A stretch of DNA of 64,000 nucleotides from Flaveria trinervia (GCA_025506515.1 CM046453.1:28013882-28077881); one strand, 5' to 3'. Counted from the stretch's first letter, positions 20,475 to 33,381 are shown. The notes: generated from the sequence alone by a model not told the origin. Numbers and translations: made by a program.

Positions 20475-23400
20475 CTACTCAAAGTTAATCATCCCAATAG
20501 CTGATATTAGATATCTAAATCTCTGTTCATCAAAAGCCTTTGTAAACAGATTAGCATATTATTCATCTGTGTGAACTTTGACTAGTTTAATTAATCCCTT
20601 TTCATGGTTATCTCTTATTAAATGATACTTTATATTGATGTGTTTGGTCCTTGAGTGCTGCACATGATTCTCTGTGATTGAGATAGCACTGTTGTTGTCT
20701 ATGTGAATAGGAGTTTTCTTGAAGTTTAGTCCATAGTCCATCATCTGATTCTAAATCCACAGCACTTGAGCACAACATCTTACAGCAGCAATGTATTCAG
20801 CTTTAGCAGTTAATACAGAGACACATGATTGCTTCTTGCATTGCCATGAGACAACCCTTCCACCAAGGAACTGACATCCCCCAGATGTAGACTTTGCAGT
20901 CATGTTGCAACCATCATAATCACTATTTGTATAAGCATACAGATTGAAGTGAGGATTCTTTGGGTACCATAAATCAAGTGTTGAAGCACCTTTGAGGTAT
21001 CTTAGAATCCTTTTGACAGTGATGAGGTGAGACATCTTAGGGTTGGCTTGATATCTTGCATAAATACATGTAGCAAACATAATATCAGTCCTGCTAGCAG
21101 TAAGATACGTAAGAGACCTAATTATAGCCCTGTATAAGTGTTCATCTACACACTCCCCCTCAAGGTCAGGTCCAAGGGAGTGGTTTCTGGCTATAGGTGT
21201 CTTAAAAATCTTACAATCAGTCATGTTGAATCTCTTGAGTATGTCTTGAACATACTTTGACTGACTTATGAAGATGCCATCTTCATCTTGCTTCACTTGA
21301 ATTCCTAGAAAGAAATGAGATCCCCAATGGCACTCATTTTAAATCTATCTTTCATCAGCTTCTCAAAGTCTTTGCAGAGCTTTGGATTAGTTAAACCAAA
21401 GATGATGTCATCCACATACACTTGAACAAGCAGAATGTCATTTCCCTATCCTTTGATGAAGAGAGTTCCATCTATAGTACCTCTCATGTATCCATGTTTG
21501 CAAAGATACTCAGACAATGTCTCATACCACTTCCTGGGTGCCCGATGCAGCCCATAAAGAGGTTTGTCAAGCTTATAGACATAATCAGGATGATCAGGAT
21601 CTACAAAATCAGGTGACTGTTTGACATATACCTCTTCATCAATCACGCCATACAGAAAAGCACATTTTACATCATGCTGAAAGACCTTGAAGTTCTTGGA
21701 TGCAGCAAATGCCAGGAATATCCTAATAGCTTCCAGTCTTGCTACTGGAGCAAAGACATTAGTGTAGTCAATCCCTTCTTCTTGTGTGTATCCTTGAACA
21801 ACTAGTCTAGCTTTGTTCTTGATGATAATGCCTATATCATCTTTCTTATTCCTAAACACCATTTGGTTCCAATGGTAGTCTTCCCATGAGGAAGAGGACA
21901 AAGGTTCCAAACTTTCCGCCTTTTGAATTGAAGCAGCTCCTGTTGCATAGCTTCAACCCAACTTCAAACCTTTACAGCTTCATCAACTTTCTTTGGCTCT
22001 ATCTGGGATAGGAAACAAGAGTGAACACAAATATTTGCTTCATGGGTTTGTCCTCTTGTTCTTACCCCTGTGACAACATCTCCAATGATGTTTATGGTGG
22101 GGTGAGACTTGTGGATCCTAAGCTGAGGGATCACAGCAAGTTACCGAGAAAGATCTAAATTAGAGAAATTTAGATCTAGCATAGATGTTTCTCCCACCAC
22201 ATCAGCACACTTATCAAGAGAAGATTGATCCAAACAGTGTGTGACATCATTGATGTTGTCATCTATGGTGTGGTTAGTAGCATCAAGAAATTCTTGATCA
22301 CTGTCACCACCACCATGGTTGTCTTCTATAGTTGAGGTATTCTTATCTGGTTATGGAGCCTCTGAGCTGGAATATGATGGCACCCCAGATGTATAAGCTG
22401 AGTTTGTCATTGTAGTGCTGATAGAAACCTTATTTGCAGAAGTAGTTCCACCTGGAGCTGAAGATGTGTGACTTGAAGATCTTCTCAGCTCAAATCTTGG
22501 ATCAGAATTACCTGCATTTAGATTTTCTATAAATCCTGAACATTCTCACAAGATTTGTTAAAATAGTTGGTAACTAGATCAAGATCAGATAACCAATCAG
22601 GACCAGAACCAACCAACAGGGTGTGTGTTCATTGAAAGTCACATTGGCTGACTCCTCAACAATTTTAGTTCTGAGATTGTATACTCTATAAGCCTTAGCT
22701 TGAGAAGAGTATCCAATAAAGTGTCCATCATCTTTCTTAGCAAACTTGGCAATTTGATCTTTGGTATTCAAGATGGTGCAAGGACATCCAAAGACCTGAG
22801 AAAACTAATGAAAGGTTTCCTCTTGTGCCAAAGTTCATAAGGAGTCTTGCCATGAGTCTTGACCACTAAAACTCTATTCTGCATATAGCAGGCAGTGTTG
22901 ACTGCCTTTGCCTAGAAGGTGATAGGCAGCTTAGAGTCAGACAACATGGTTCTTGCAGCTTCAATTAGTGTCATGTTTCTCCTCTCAGCAACACCATTCC
23001 GCTGAGGAGTCCTGGGAGCATTATGTTGTCTTGTAATACCTTTTTCATCACAAAATGTATCAAGGATTTGGTTCTTAAATTTAGTTCCTTGATCACATCT
23101 TATGATCTTGACCTTGTGATTAGATTGATCTTAATCTTTAAGATGAAATCTTCAGAATCTCAGGAGTCTCATCCTTAGTTCTAAAGAAGAAGACCCAAGT
23201 GAATCTTGTAAAGTCATCTGTGATCACTAAACAGTAAGAGGTCCTTCCTAGACTCATTACACTGATGGGGCCAAAGAGACCCATATGTAACAAGTGTAGG
23301 GGTGTTATGATGGAGTTCCTTTCCTTAGGCTTGTGAGATACCTTATGTTGCTTCCCTTTCAGGCATGCAACACAATGGTCATCACTTGTAAACTCTTTCT

Positions 23401-23905
23401 TTGGTATTCCAGTTACCAAATCATTCTTAATTAATTATTAATGTTCTTAAGTTTACATGGCACATTCTTTTATACCATAGGAAAGACTCATCACTATTGG
23501 CTTTAGACAGAAAGCATAAAACTTCTCTAGAGGGAGATGTTTCTTGCAAGTCCATCTTGTACATGTTCCCTTTCCTGGGGGCTCTAAGCAGGATGTGCTC
23601 ATAAGGAATGGCCACACCAGGCTTGAGAACAATGCACTCATGCTTAGTAAAGAGCATGTTATGACTCTGATCACAAAATTGGGATACACTCAAAAGATTT
23701 TACCCAAGCTCTTTGACAAAGTTTACCTTTTCAATGTTGAGCTTACCATTTGTGACCATGCCCCTTCCAGAAATTTAACCTCCTTCATCTCCTCCAAAAG
23801 CAACTGGTCCTCCATCAATCCTTTCAAAGTTCTGGAGTAGTGACCTATTGCCTGTCATGTGCCTAGAATAGCCACTATCAATGATCTAGACATTCTTGTT
23901 TGTCT
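20475..23905 (-). pseudogene. copia A pol: protease, integrase, RT, RNase H
   Basis: Minus-strand copia pol. The protease motif is IIDSGYSRHMTGN, at about 23850-23900. GAG-pre-integrase follows (HNMLFTKHECI, YKRMCHVN; 23427-23693). The integrase core (about 23100-23420) shows CLKGKQHKVSHK, LLHMGLFGPISVMS (the usual Asp of HMDLFGP is Gly here) and WVFFFRTKDET. The integrase C-terminal region lies near 22600-22770 (HFIGYSSQAKAYRVYN). Reverse transcriptase is at 21310-21910, with VFAPVARLEAIR, FQHDVKCAFLYG, KPLYGLHRAPRKWYE and an intact YVDDIIFG at about 21405-21430. RNase H at 20559-21296 shows YTNSDYDGCNM and QCKKQSCVSVLTAKAEYIAA. The final AIGMINFE and TAG are at 20475. Several stops (for example near 20559, 20750 and 21300) inactivate it. 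Confidence 0.9.
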
Positions 23906-25296
23906 TGACTTTTCCCTGCACAAAGAAAAGGATTACTTACATTTAGAAACCCAAGCCTTGCTTGTCTTGGGCTCATTAAGACAAATTGAAGGTAATGCAA
24001 TAGTAATAGATCCTATGGTTGTGCTAAGAGGATCTTGAGCTGTTGTTGATGGAGAATTCTCAGTCACTTGGTCTTTCTTAGACTTCCACACCACCTTTGG
24101 AGTCTTGGACTTGACCTTCAAAACTTTGGAAGCTTTTGGAACTTCGAAAGTTTTGATGACCGAACCTTTGGAAGATTCTGTAGACACTGCAGCAGACTTC
24201 AGTGCTTCAGAAGAACTCCTTTCTTCCGAGACCAACTTCTCTTCCGAGGGTATTTTCCACTTGCGTTCTTCTTAGATTTGGAGCTTCCGAAGGAAACAGA
24301 TTTTCCTTCTGAAGCTTGAATCTTCTTGTAACTCTTTAAAGTCTTTGTCTTGGTCATATGGATAGTACTTTTATGATTGTATGGGGAATCCTTAGCAATG
24401 TGAGTGATACTATCACACATGACACACTCAATTTTCTTCTTCACAAGAGTCTTCTGCTGGGAACAAGACTGTCTTTGGTCACATCCCTTCTCCACCTTCA
24501 TCTTTGCAGATGCTGAGACAGTCCTTTTGGACTGGGAACTGTTCTTGGAGTTCGATGGTCCAGGCTGTGTAGCAGTGATACACAACATATCAGTCTTCTT
24601 CTTGTTACTGAGATGATTTGAACAAGAACCAGAACTCTTAGCAAAAGAGTTTTGGTTGATGTCTTCAGTCCTTACTACTTCAAACCCTACAGAGATGAAA
24701 ACTTGTTTATGCTTAGAGTCAAAAGTAGCCTTGATCTCTTGAGCCTTCCTTGCCTTTCTTTTGCTCTTTTTGATCAAGTTCTTTCTCATAGACTTGGTCA
24801 TCATAGTTTTTTTCTTCTCCTCAGAAGGATAGTGGCCCTTCTTAGATACACACATTTTCAGACTTTCTAAAATTATATTTTAAAATGTTTAAGAACTCAA
24901 GATCAGATCTCATCTCCAAGTTATAGGACCTGTATTTATTGACTTTAGTAATGCATTTAGCAGTACAGAGATGTTCCAATACCTTGGCTTCATCATGATC
25001 TGCCATCAATGCTTGGTTTGGAGAAGCATCTTTCACCTGAAAGCTCCAGTCAAAGCCTCCTTCTTCAATAGCAACAGCAGCCTGCTGCTTTGACTTCTCA
25101 TTCTGGAGAGCTTTGTCAGTGTAGTTAGGTCTGGACTGTGTTGGGCCACCACTTGTTTTAGGTGCCTTACACTCTCTAGGAAAGTGGCCTATCAAGTTAC
25201 AGTTGTAACACTTGACTTTCCCTTTGTCCAGGCCAAACTTTCCATTGGTTGCATTGGTTGGAAACTTTCTTCCAGTCCTCTTGTAGAACTTCTTGG
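23906..25296 (-). pseudogene. copia A gag, C-terminal part with zinc knuckle
   Basis: The third segment of the gag gene of A, left of the gypsy B insertion. It contains HRAKKFYKRTGRKFP and an intact CCHC knuckle CYNCNLIGHFPREC at about 25170-25212. A second Cys/His-like CVMCDSITHIAKD lies near 24390-24430. Then comes a Lys/Ser-rich tail (24199-24855 and 23933-24235) ending before the protease. The reading frame shifts between the open blocks. The retroviral-type RNA-binding knuckle identifies it as nucleocapsid. Confidence 0.85.
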
Positions 25297-25301
25297 CTCT
25301 G
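25297..25301. other. left target-site duplication of gypsy B
   Basis: CTCTG, repeated exactly at 36201-36205 on the other side of element B. Confidence 0.95.
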
Positions 25302-25792
25302 TGTAAGGCCCCGTTACCGGGATGCTTATAGCTGGTCAACCACTGCACATAAAACATACATTTACAGTTATTTTAAATAAACATTCACAGCGGAAACATT
25401 CAAAAATGGCATTTCATTTCATCACAAAAACTTTTACAAAATAATGCATCGTTTGTCGATTACAAAATTACATTTGTTGTATTACATCACAAAAGCTTTA
25501 TATAAATGGATGCCATCCAAAAGAGCTGAGCAGCTGCCTCGTGCCATCCTCAGCAACATCTACCTGCCAACTGAAAATGCATAAAAGTCAGCATTGCTGA
25601 GTAAGTTCTAATTTTATAATGAAACATACTTTTCATTCGTAAAACCATTCTTTCTTTCAAAATCATAATATGCTTTACGTTCGTTCGTGATCATACATCG
25701 TACGTACATACAGATAATATCATTATTATCTTCATCATTCTTTCATTCATACTTTCATTCATTCATCATTTCATTCCTTACTTTCATCATCA

Positions 25793-26008
25793 CCATGAAC
25801 TTTACCCTTCATGCTCGTGATACTGTGCCTAAGCCTATAAAAGACCTTCATCGGTCGTGCCCAGCACCAAGTGGTCATAGTACCTAAGGTAAAGTTCAGG
25901 TATACCATTGTCATATGCTATGCCCTTCATGCTCGTGATACTGGACCTAAGCCTATAAAAGACCTTCATCAGTGGTGCCCAGCACCAAGTGGTCACAGTA
26001 CCTAAGGC
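25793..26008. repeat. 118-bp-period tandem duplication in LTR of B
   Basis: Two copies of a block containing catgctcgtgatact, cctataaaagaccttcat and cccagcaccaagtggtca, with equivalent positions 118 bp apart. The same duplication is in the other LTR (34261 and 34379), so it predates the insertion. Each unit holds a TATA-like tataaaag. Confidence 0.8.
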
Positions 26009-26524
26009 ACGCAACAATGGTTCATCCATATGGTCAATCACAAAGAAAGACATCAATGTGCATCCTTTGGGGTAGCTAACCCGCACACCGTTGAGCTAAC
26101 ACCTACAATGGGTGTGCACCTCCATACATTGCTTGCAAGCCTTTCTTACATTCATTCATTCATTAATGCATGCATTCATCATCATGTTCCTTTTCATTAT
26201 CTTTCACTTTATGTTACATAATACTTCGTTCATTCATTATCATAAAACGTAAAGTCATGGGAAAGATAAACATACATCATCATAAGGAACATAAACATAT
26301 CATTCATACATCATCATGTAGGGCATCATACATATATAACATACATCATGTATAACCATACAACATCATTATCATCACCATCATTATGCATATGCATCCA
26401 TCACACATCATTACATGCCCATCATGCCATTTATGACCCTAAAAGTCAACTTACATAACCCCCGGGAATCTCCTAGGTTAAAGCCTACATTTGTCTTTTC
26501 TCAGAAAGTCAGAAAAATCTAAGT

Positions 26525-28040
26525 ATTCATCCGCATTTCCTATACTTCATCCGCATTTGCTATAGTTCATCCGCATTGGTCTTACTTCATCCACATTTGT
26601 TCATCCGCATTTGTTCATCCGCATTGGCCTTACTCATCCGCATTTCATGTACTTAGTCAAATGCTCATCTGCATTTCATGCACTTAGTCAATGTTCATCC
26701 GTATTGACTTCATCCGCATTTGACTTCATCCACATTGGCTTACTCCATGGTTAATGTTCATCCACATTAACCCTTTCCATCCGCATTTCCCAGACAGTCA
26801 AATGCTCATCCGCATTTCATGCACTTAGTCAATGTTCATCCTGTTGGATTCTTTATGCCCAAGACACATAGAACATTGATGTGGTTAGTATGTTATGATC
26901 CAAGTCGGGTCATACCCAATAACAAACTTTTCAAACACCAAATAATATTTAATTGATGATATGATCATGCAATTAAATAAATACATCAATTTAGAAAATG
27001 GGTTTTCTAAATAAGTTGCATATGAGATTGAACAACCTATATAAATATTTTGTTCATGGATTATTTGTAATGTTGTTTAATTTGGTTAAATAACATCAAA
27101 TAATAGGAGGAGTGTGTGTATAGTTATATAATTAAAGGGGTAATTTCATAACTTATTCTAATTACTTGTTTATCAAAATAAAAGGGAGTTTTTGGGGGAA
27201 ACCCAAATAAAACACTTTGGTTCGGCCACCCCTAAAGGGTGTTGATTCATTTTTGTTTTAGTTAGTGCTCTTGGAACAAAACACACACACTCTCTATCCA
27301 GCCCTCTCTCTCTCACATGCAAGATCCACAAGAGCTTTCTCCTTCTCCAATATTGAAGAAATAGAAACTGAAAATCGTTTCAGCAGCTCTAAGAAATGGA
27401 AGCTGAAAATTGTTTTCAGCAGTTTTCTTTGTGCGATTTTGGTGTCAAAACCTAGCAAGATAGGTGCTTGCTTGATGCTTGTGGGTATGGATGCTTGAGG
27501 ACATCTTTCCTTGATGTTTTGGCTGTTCAATAACATCATCTTCTTCACCCAAAATCGTTTTCTGCAGCTTTACTAAAGGTAGCATGTATGGTTTGTTTTG
27601 GGTTGTTATCTCTTGTTGATAGCTAGTTCAAACACATATAAATGATCCTATGTTCTTGGGTTTGTTGATGTTTTGTTATTAGCCTTAATTTTCAGATTAC
27701 TAATGATAACTTTAAGGTTACATTCCGCTACATTTTCATAGTTTAAAAGGTTAAACTACTTTGATATGGTCCAACAAACCCAACACATCCGCATTGACTT
27801 CATCCGCATTTGACTTCATCCGCATTGGCTTACTCAATGGTTAATGTTCATCCGCATTAACCCTGTCCATCCGCATTGCCCAGACAGTCAAATGCTCATC
27901 CGCATTTCATGCACTTAGTCGATGTTCATCCGCATTTTACTTCATCCGCATTTTACTTCATCCGCATTTGACTTCATCCGCATTGGCTTACTCAATGGTT
28001 AATGTTCATCCGCATTAACCCTTTCCATCCGCATTGACTT
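26525..28040. repeat. CATCCGCATT motif array in LTR of B (with inserted solo LTR)
   Basis: The decamer catccgcatt and one-mismatch variants recur at short, irregular spacing over 26525-26841 and 27786-28040, interleaved with cacttagtca and ggttaatgtt. The counterpart in the other LTR is 34960-35510. It looks like a locally amplified U3 or R motif rather than a regular satellite. Confidence 0.85.
26842..27785. repeat. solo LTR of copia C family inside LTR of B
   Basis: 944 bp with perfect TGTTGG...CCAACA termini, flanked by CATCC at 26837-26841 and at 27786-27790 (exact 5-bp target duplication). In reverse complement it matches the LTRs of element C (37065-38024 and 44088-45054): aagacacatagaacattgatg, ccaagtcgggtcatacccaa, ttggttcggccac and ggtccaacaaacccaaca. 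It is thus opposite in orientation to C. Its intact ends define the true LTR ends of the family. Confidence 0.97.
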
Positions 28041-28729
28041 CCAAACACTTAGGCAGATTTAAAAACTTAACATCTGAGCCTAAAATATCATATTCGATTT
28101 CCATGCACCATTCATCATGTTCAAAGCTTAATCTTACCCTCTAAGCCTTAGAAACACAATCATACATCATCAAGCATGAACATAGTCACACATCACATCA
28201 TAACATCATCATACACACATTCAAGCGTACAGGTCCGAAACCCAGTTTAATAAAAACATACATTCATGCATTTCCAGCCCCAAAATCAGTTAAAAACCAG
28301 TAAAAGAGGGGTCCTAGAACTCACCTTTGCAGCTCTTGAGTATGGATTCTTCCAAAGTCGTTTGCAAATTGAATTCAACCTCCTAGAAACCCATTAAAAA
28401 CATACCCGAACACATACAAACACACATAAGCATAAACCCGAGGATATGACCAGTTACGAACACCATAAAAGCATGAATTCTTACCTTGAATTCGAATTCT
28501 TTCTTCTTGTTCTTCTTCAAACCTGAGCTCTGCTCTTTCTCACTCTAAAATCCGAACTCAAAAGTGAAAAGTGGCATGGCATGGACGGCCATGCTACTTT
28601 TGTACTACATAAAAAGTAAATCTTGTACTTTTACATATTTAACCCCTCATCTTAGGTTAAATAGCATTTCTTTCTTTTCCTTCGCTTTATTCTTCTCCTT
28701 CTTTGACTTTAAAATAACCGGGTGTTACA

Positions 28730-28741
28730 AGTCCACCCCCT
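28730..28741 (-). other. polypurine tract of gypsy B
   Basis: The reverse strand reads AAGGGGGTGGACT immediately before the LTR start TGTAACACC. Confidence 0.8.
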
Positions 28742-31700
28742 TAAATAGGTTTCGTCCCCGAAACCTGTTATTCCTCAAAGAATTGTGGGTAATGCTGTCT
28801 CATCTCTTATTCAGTCTCCCACGTAGACCCGGATCCCTTCCTGTGCTTCCACTGTATACGCACAAGGGGAACCACTTTATTCCTCAGCCTCTTTTCCTTT
28901 CAATCTATGATTGCCACCGGTTGCTCCACGTAATTGAGGCGTTCATCTACTTCGATATCCTCCAATGGAACAATCATGTCTTCGTCAGCTAAGCACTTTC
29001 TCAGATGAGATACATGGAATAGTCGGGTGAATTCCACTTAACTCTTCTGGCAACTCCAATCTATAGGCCACCTCTCCTACTCGAGCAATGATTCGGAAAA
29101 GGCCTATGTATCTTGGGCTCAACTTGCCCCGCTTCCTGAATTGGATAATACCCTTCCAAGGTGAGACCTTCAACATAACCCAGTCACCCACCTGGAACTC
29201 AATCGGTCTGCGTCGTTTATCAGCATACGACTTATGTCTATATTTGGCTGCCTTTATAAAGGCTTTAATCTTTTCTAACTTCTCAGTCGTAGCCTCGATC
29301 ACCTCGACGCTCCTTAACTCTTTTTGACCAATATCACTCCAACAGATGGGTGTTCTGCATCTTCTACGGTATAGCATCTCGTAAGGTGGCATACCAATGC
29401 TGGCATGATAACTGTTGTTGTATGAGGATTCGGCTAACGGTAGGTGGTCATCCTAACTTCCACCAAAGTCAATCACATATGCCCGAAGTATGTCCTCCAA
29501 TGTTTGAATGGTCCTTTCTGACTGACCATCAGTTTGGGGAGGATAAGCCGTGCTAATATGTAACCTCGTTCCCATGGCATCATGGAATTTCTTCTAGAAT
29601 TTAGATGTAAACCGGGTGTCATGATCAGACACAATAGACACCGGCACACCGTGACGAGTTACAACCTCCTTGATGAATAGATCGGCCAACCTCGCGGATG
29701 AATATGTCTCGTGAATCAATAGGAAGTGAGCACTCTTCGTCAGACGGTCCACAATCACCCATATGGCATCGTACCCTTTCGGAGTATGTGGTAGCTTCGT
29801 AATGAAATCCATGGTGATGTGCTCCCACTTCCATTCTGGTATATCCAAAGGTTGGATTTTTCCATAAGGCTTTTGATGCTCAGCCTTCACCTGTAAGCAA
29901 GTAAGGCACTTACTCACGTACTCCACCACATCGCGCTTCATACCCGGCCACCTATAATCTTTCTTCATATCTTAATACATTTTCATGGCACCTGCATGAA
30001 TGGAGTATCGAGTCTTGTGAGCTTCATCCATGATCTTCACCTGTAGATCCCCAAATGTGGAATCCACATACGTCCAAATTGGGTTTTAACACCAAATGTG
30101 TTTTCACCCAATGCCCCAACCAGACCTCTCATCTTTTCAGAGTTAAGATGATCTTCTTTCAGTGCCTCATCTTGAAACTATTTGACTTGCTTCATTACAT
30201 TAGAGGTCATAATCAGTTGGTATGCTTTCACCCGAATTGGCTCGGGCCTCTCTTTTCTACTAAGGGCATCCGCCACCACATTGGCTTTGCCCGAATGGTA
30301 GTGGATCTCATAATCATAGTCTTTTATGAGCTCCAACCATCTTCTTTGTCTCATGTTCAGGTCCTTCTGCTCAAAGAAGTACTTCAAGCTCTTGTGGTCA
30401 GTGAAAATGGTGCACTTCATCCCGTAAAGATAGTGCCTCCAAATCTTTAGTGCAAAGACCACGGCTGCTAGCTCCAAGTCATGAGTAGGGAAGTTGACCT
30501 CATGAACCTTCAACTGTCAGGATGCGTATGCTATAACCTTTCCTCTCTGCATTAACACACACCCCAACCCTGAGTAGGAAGCATCATAATAGAACACCAG
30601 ATCTTCGCTTCCGTCAGGTAATGACAGAACATGAGCTTGAGTCAATCTCGCCTTTAATTCATCGAATGCCTTCTCTTGAGCTTGACCCCATACGAACTTC
30701 ACATCTTTTCGGGTCAACTTGGTTAGTGGAGAAGCGATCTTGGAGAAGTCTTGAATGAATCTCTTGTAGTAACCCGCCAAACCCAAGAAACTGTGAATCT
30801 CGGATGGCGTCTTCGGTGACTTCCATTGCATAACCGCCTCCACCTAAGCCGGGTCCACCATGATTCCATCAGGATTTACCACATGACCCAAGAACTGAAC
30901 TTCACGCAACCAAAATGCGCACTTGGAGAATTTGGCGTACAGCTTCTCCCTCCTCAGCGTCTCCAGAACCTCCCGAATGTGACCGGCATGCTCAGTCTCG
31001 CTCCTTGAATAAATCAGGATATCATCAATAAACACAATCACTGATTTGTCCAACATCGGCCGACACACACGGTTCATCAAATCCATAAAAGCAGCTGGCG
31101 CGGTAGTCAAGCCAAAAGACATGACAAGAAATTCGTAGTGACTGTAGCGCATACGAAAAGCTGTTTTAGGGATATCCTGCTCCTTCACCTTCAATTGATG
31201 GTAACCAGATCGAATGTCGATCCTCGAAAACCAACTGGCACCTTGGAGTTGATCAAACAGGTCATCAATTCTTGGTAAGGGGTATCGGTTCTTCACTGTC
31301 AACTTACTCAGCTCACGGTACTCAATATACATCCTCATACTATCATCTTTCTTCTTCACAAACAGGACCGGAGCACCCCAAGGAGAGATACTCGGTCTGA
31401 TAAACCCTTTATCAAGTAGCTCTTGTAACTACTCCATCAGCTCCTTCATCTCCATTGGAGCTAACCGATACGGTGCCTTGGTTACAGGTTGGGCACCCGG
31501 TATCAAATCAATCTGAAATTCAATCTCTCTGTCAGGTGGCACTGCTGGTAAGTCTTCTGAGAACACGTCTGGAAAGTCACACACAACCGGTACATCAGAC
31601 AGTTGTGGTGTGGGCGTATCCACATCCTTTACATAAGCCAAGTAGGCACTACATCCACGCCACATACACTTTCCCGCCACCGCCATTGAGATTACCTTCG

Positions 31701-32386
31701 GACGTAACCCGATCACCATAAACCGTTACCAATTTCCCGTCAGGCGCTATCAATCGAATCATCTTCTTGCGACACATAATGTTCGCCTCGAAGGCTGCTA
31801 ACCAATCCATCCCCAGAACCAAATCAAAACCACCTAGGGTCATCACAAACGGTCTAACAGGAAACTTATGACCTTTTAGTTCCACATCACAATTCTTTAT
31901 CATCTCAGAGATCCTGGTAGACTTACCTATGGCAGTTTCTACATCAAAGGGCGCATCAACACGTCTACTACTAACAAGCAGCTTAGCACAGAAAGCAGTA
32001 GAAATAAAACTTTTACTGGCACCCGAATCAAATAACACAGAAGCTAAAGTTTGGTTCACCAGAAACGTACTGGACACAACGTCAGGGTCCGTCCTAGCCT
32101 CCTCCTGTGTCATCGTGAATGCTTTGGTGCTCGCCCTTGGCCTCTCACCTCTAGTTTTCTTCACCTCGGAACCCTCGGCCCTTGGCTTCTTACAATCCTT
32201 ATTCATATGACCCTCTTCACCACGGTTAAAGCACCGGGCTGTACAACAGTCCCTGGCCATGTTCCCCGCCTTCCCACATTTAAAGCACAAGTTCGACCCA
32301 AACCTACATTCCCCACTATGCCCTCTCCCACACCTACCACACTTCTTCGTACTCGCACCCGACGTGACCACATGATGGTCATCCAC
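28740..32386 (-). pseudogene. gypsy B pol: protease, RT, RNase H, integrase, chromodomain
   Basis: Minus-strand pol. Two zinc knuckles come first (about 32200-32330), both damaged: CFKCGKAGNMARDC lacks the His and CFNRGEEGHMNKDC lacks the second Cys. The protease motif is VLFDSGASKSFIS, later FDLVLGMDWL. RT is at 30844-31359 with FSRIDIRSGYHQLKV and an intact FIDDILIYS. RNase H is at 30178-30843 (YYDASYSGLGCVLMQRG, YHSGKANVVADALSRK). Integrase is at 28985-29968, with catalytic Asp in TMDFITKLP and SDHDTRF and Glu in TDGQSER. The C-terminal GDWVMLKVSPWKG is followed by a chromodomain remnant at 28740-28985 (VEQPVAI, VRIQWKH, TWETE). Stops at about 31430, 30844, 30514, 29594 and inside the chromodomain are mostly single transitions. 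The class is certain, the activity lost. Confidence 0.93.
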
Positions 32387-32479
32387 CCGTGCCTTCTTTT
32401 TACCAGTCGAGGCATCACCCCGACCAAACCTCTTCCTATTCTAGTTTCTATCACCTCCACTCTTCCGACTACCTTCAGC

Positions 32480-33381
32480 CACCACCACTACACCCCTTTC
32501 ATCATATAACCTTCTTGCCAAATCTACCGCCGACCTAAACGTACTTGTCGAGCGACAATCATGTGCCTACGAATATCCGCTGACAATCCCTAAATGTACC
32601 TCTTGATCTTTCGAGACAGAGGTGTCACCTGATCCGACACCAGACGTGCCATTTCGTTAAATTTGGTGGTGTACTGTTGGTGTGTCATCGTTCCCGCCTC
32701 CAGTTGCAGAAACTCCCTCTCGACGTTGTCCATTTCCCGGTGAGGACAAAACTCCTCGATCACCAACTTCTTCAACTCTGACCATCTCATTCTTCCAATG
32801 GCCCTGCTACCCTTGGATTGGACTATATTGTCCCACCAACACAGAGCCGAGTCCACAAAAGAGTGGGTAGCGAACTTAACTTTCTCGTCCTTTCGGCACT
32901 CGCTGATATCAAGTACAGCCTCCATTTCCCTCACCCACCGGTGAGCAGCCGCAGCAATGCCGTTACCATCAAAAGTAGGGGGCTTGCATCTCATAAACAC
33001 CCCGTAATTACAGCCTCGTACCGTCTCCTGCACAGGCTCTGCTTCTTCCTCTTCTTCGTCATTAGACAGAACCGTCTCAGTCTCGGGTTGTCTTCTTTCG
33101 CCCGTAGGTCTACTCCTTTCCCTTCTCTCCCCTTCTCTAACTGCCTTTATCACTTCGGTCACCACAGATGGTAGGATTGTCTACATGACTTGATGCACTT
33201 CTTCCACAACTGCCTCCTTCATTGAAGCTCTTAGGTTAGCACTCTTATCTCCGCCTTCCGGATGAGGGGTTTCTAGTTCTTCATGAACCACCTTTTCGGC
33301 CCTAGGCCTTCCTCTCGTAACCCGTGGTTTGGCCCCACGTCCGCCGCCACGCGAAGCTTTAGATGATCTACCACCGGCCAT
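32480..33381 (-). pseudogene. gypsy B gag
   Basis: Starts MAGGRSSKASRGGGRGAKPR at 33381, a basic Gly/Arg-rich N-terminus, and reads in one frame through a TAG at 33181-33183 into 32590-33165. That block holds the retrotransposon gag core: PPTFDGNGIAAAAHRWVREM, CWWDNIVQSKG, WSELKKLVIEEF and LEAGTMTHQQYTTKFNEMAR. A frameshift between about 32590 and 32386 separates it from the zinc knuckles. Length and order are usual for plant chromovirus gag. The capsid-like protein would package the element RNA in the cytoplasm. Confidence 0.88.

Larger units (their letters stand above)
25302..28729 (-). repeat. 3' LTR of gypsy B (interrupted)
   Basis: Runs from TGTAAGGCC to GGGTGTTACA and is interrupted by a solo LTR at 26842-27785. 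Without the insertion and its duplication it is 2479 bp, matching the 2469-bp right LTR. Internal features are a duplicated block with period 118 bp (aagcctataaaagac at 25831 and 25949), catt/ttcattcatt-rich sequence, and a dense array of catccgcatt motifs on both sides of the insertion. Confidence 0.95.

Noticed and set aside
27265..27498. 77-codon ORF in the solo LTR (and equivalents at 37300-37545, 44332-44577)
   Set aside because: Present because LTR copies share the same sequence; frames are not preserved between copies, so it is not a gene.
26525..28040. Short regularly recurring motif resembling a CRISPR array
   Set aside because: Spacing is irregular, the spacers themselves repeat, the block is inside an LTR and the genome is eukaryotic.
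28740..32386. Endogenous pararetrovirus (caulimovirid) origin of the RT region
   Set aside because: Integrase, chromodomain, LTRs, primer site and a 5-bp target duplication are all present, which fits a Ty3/gypsy chromovirus.
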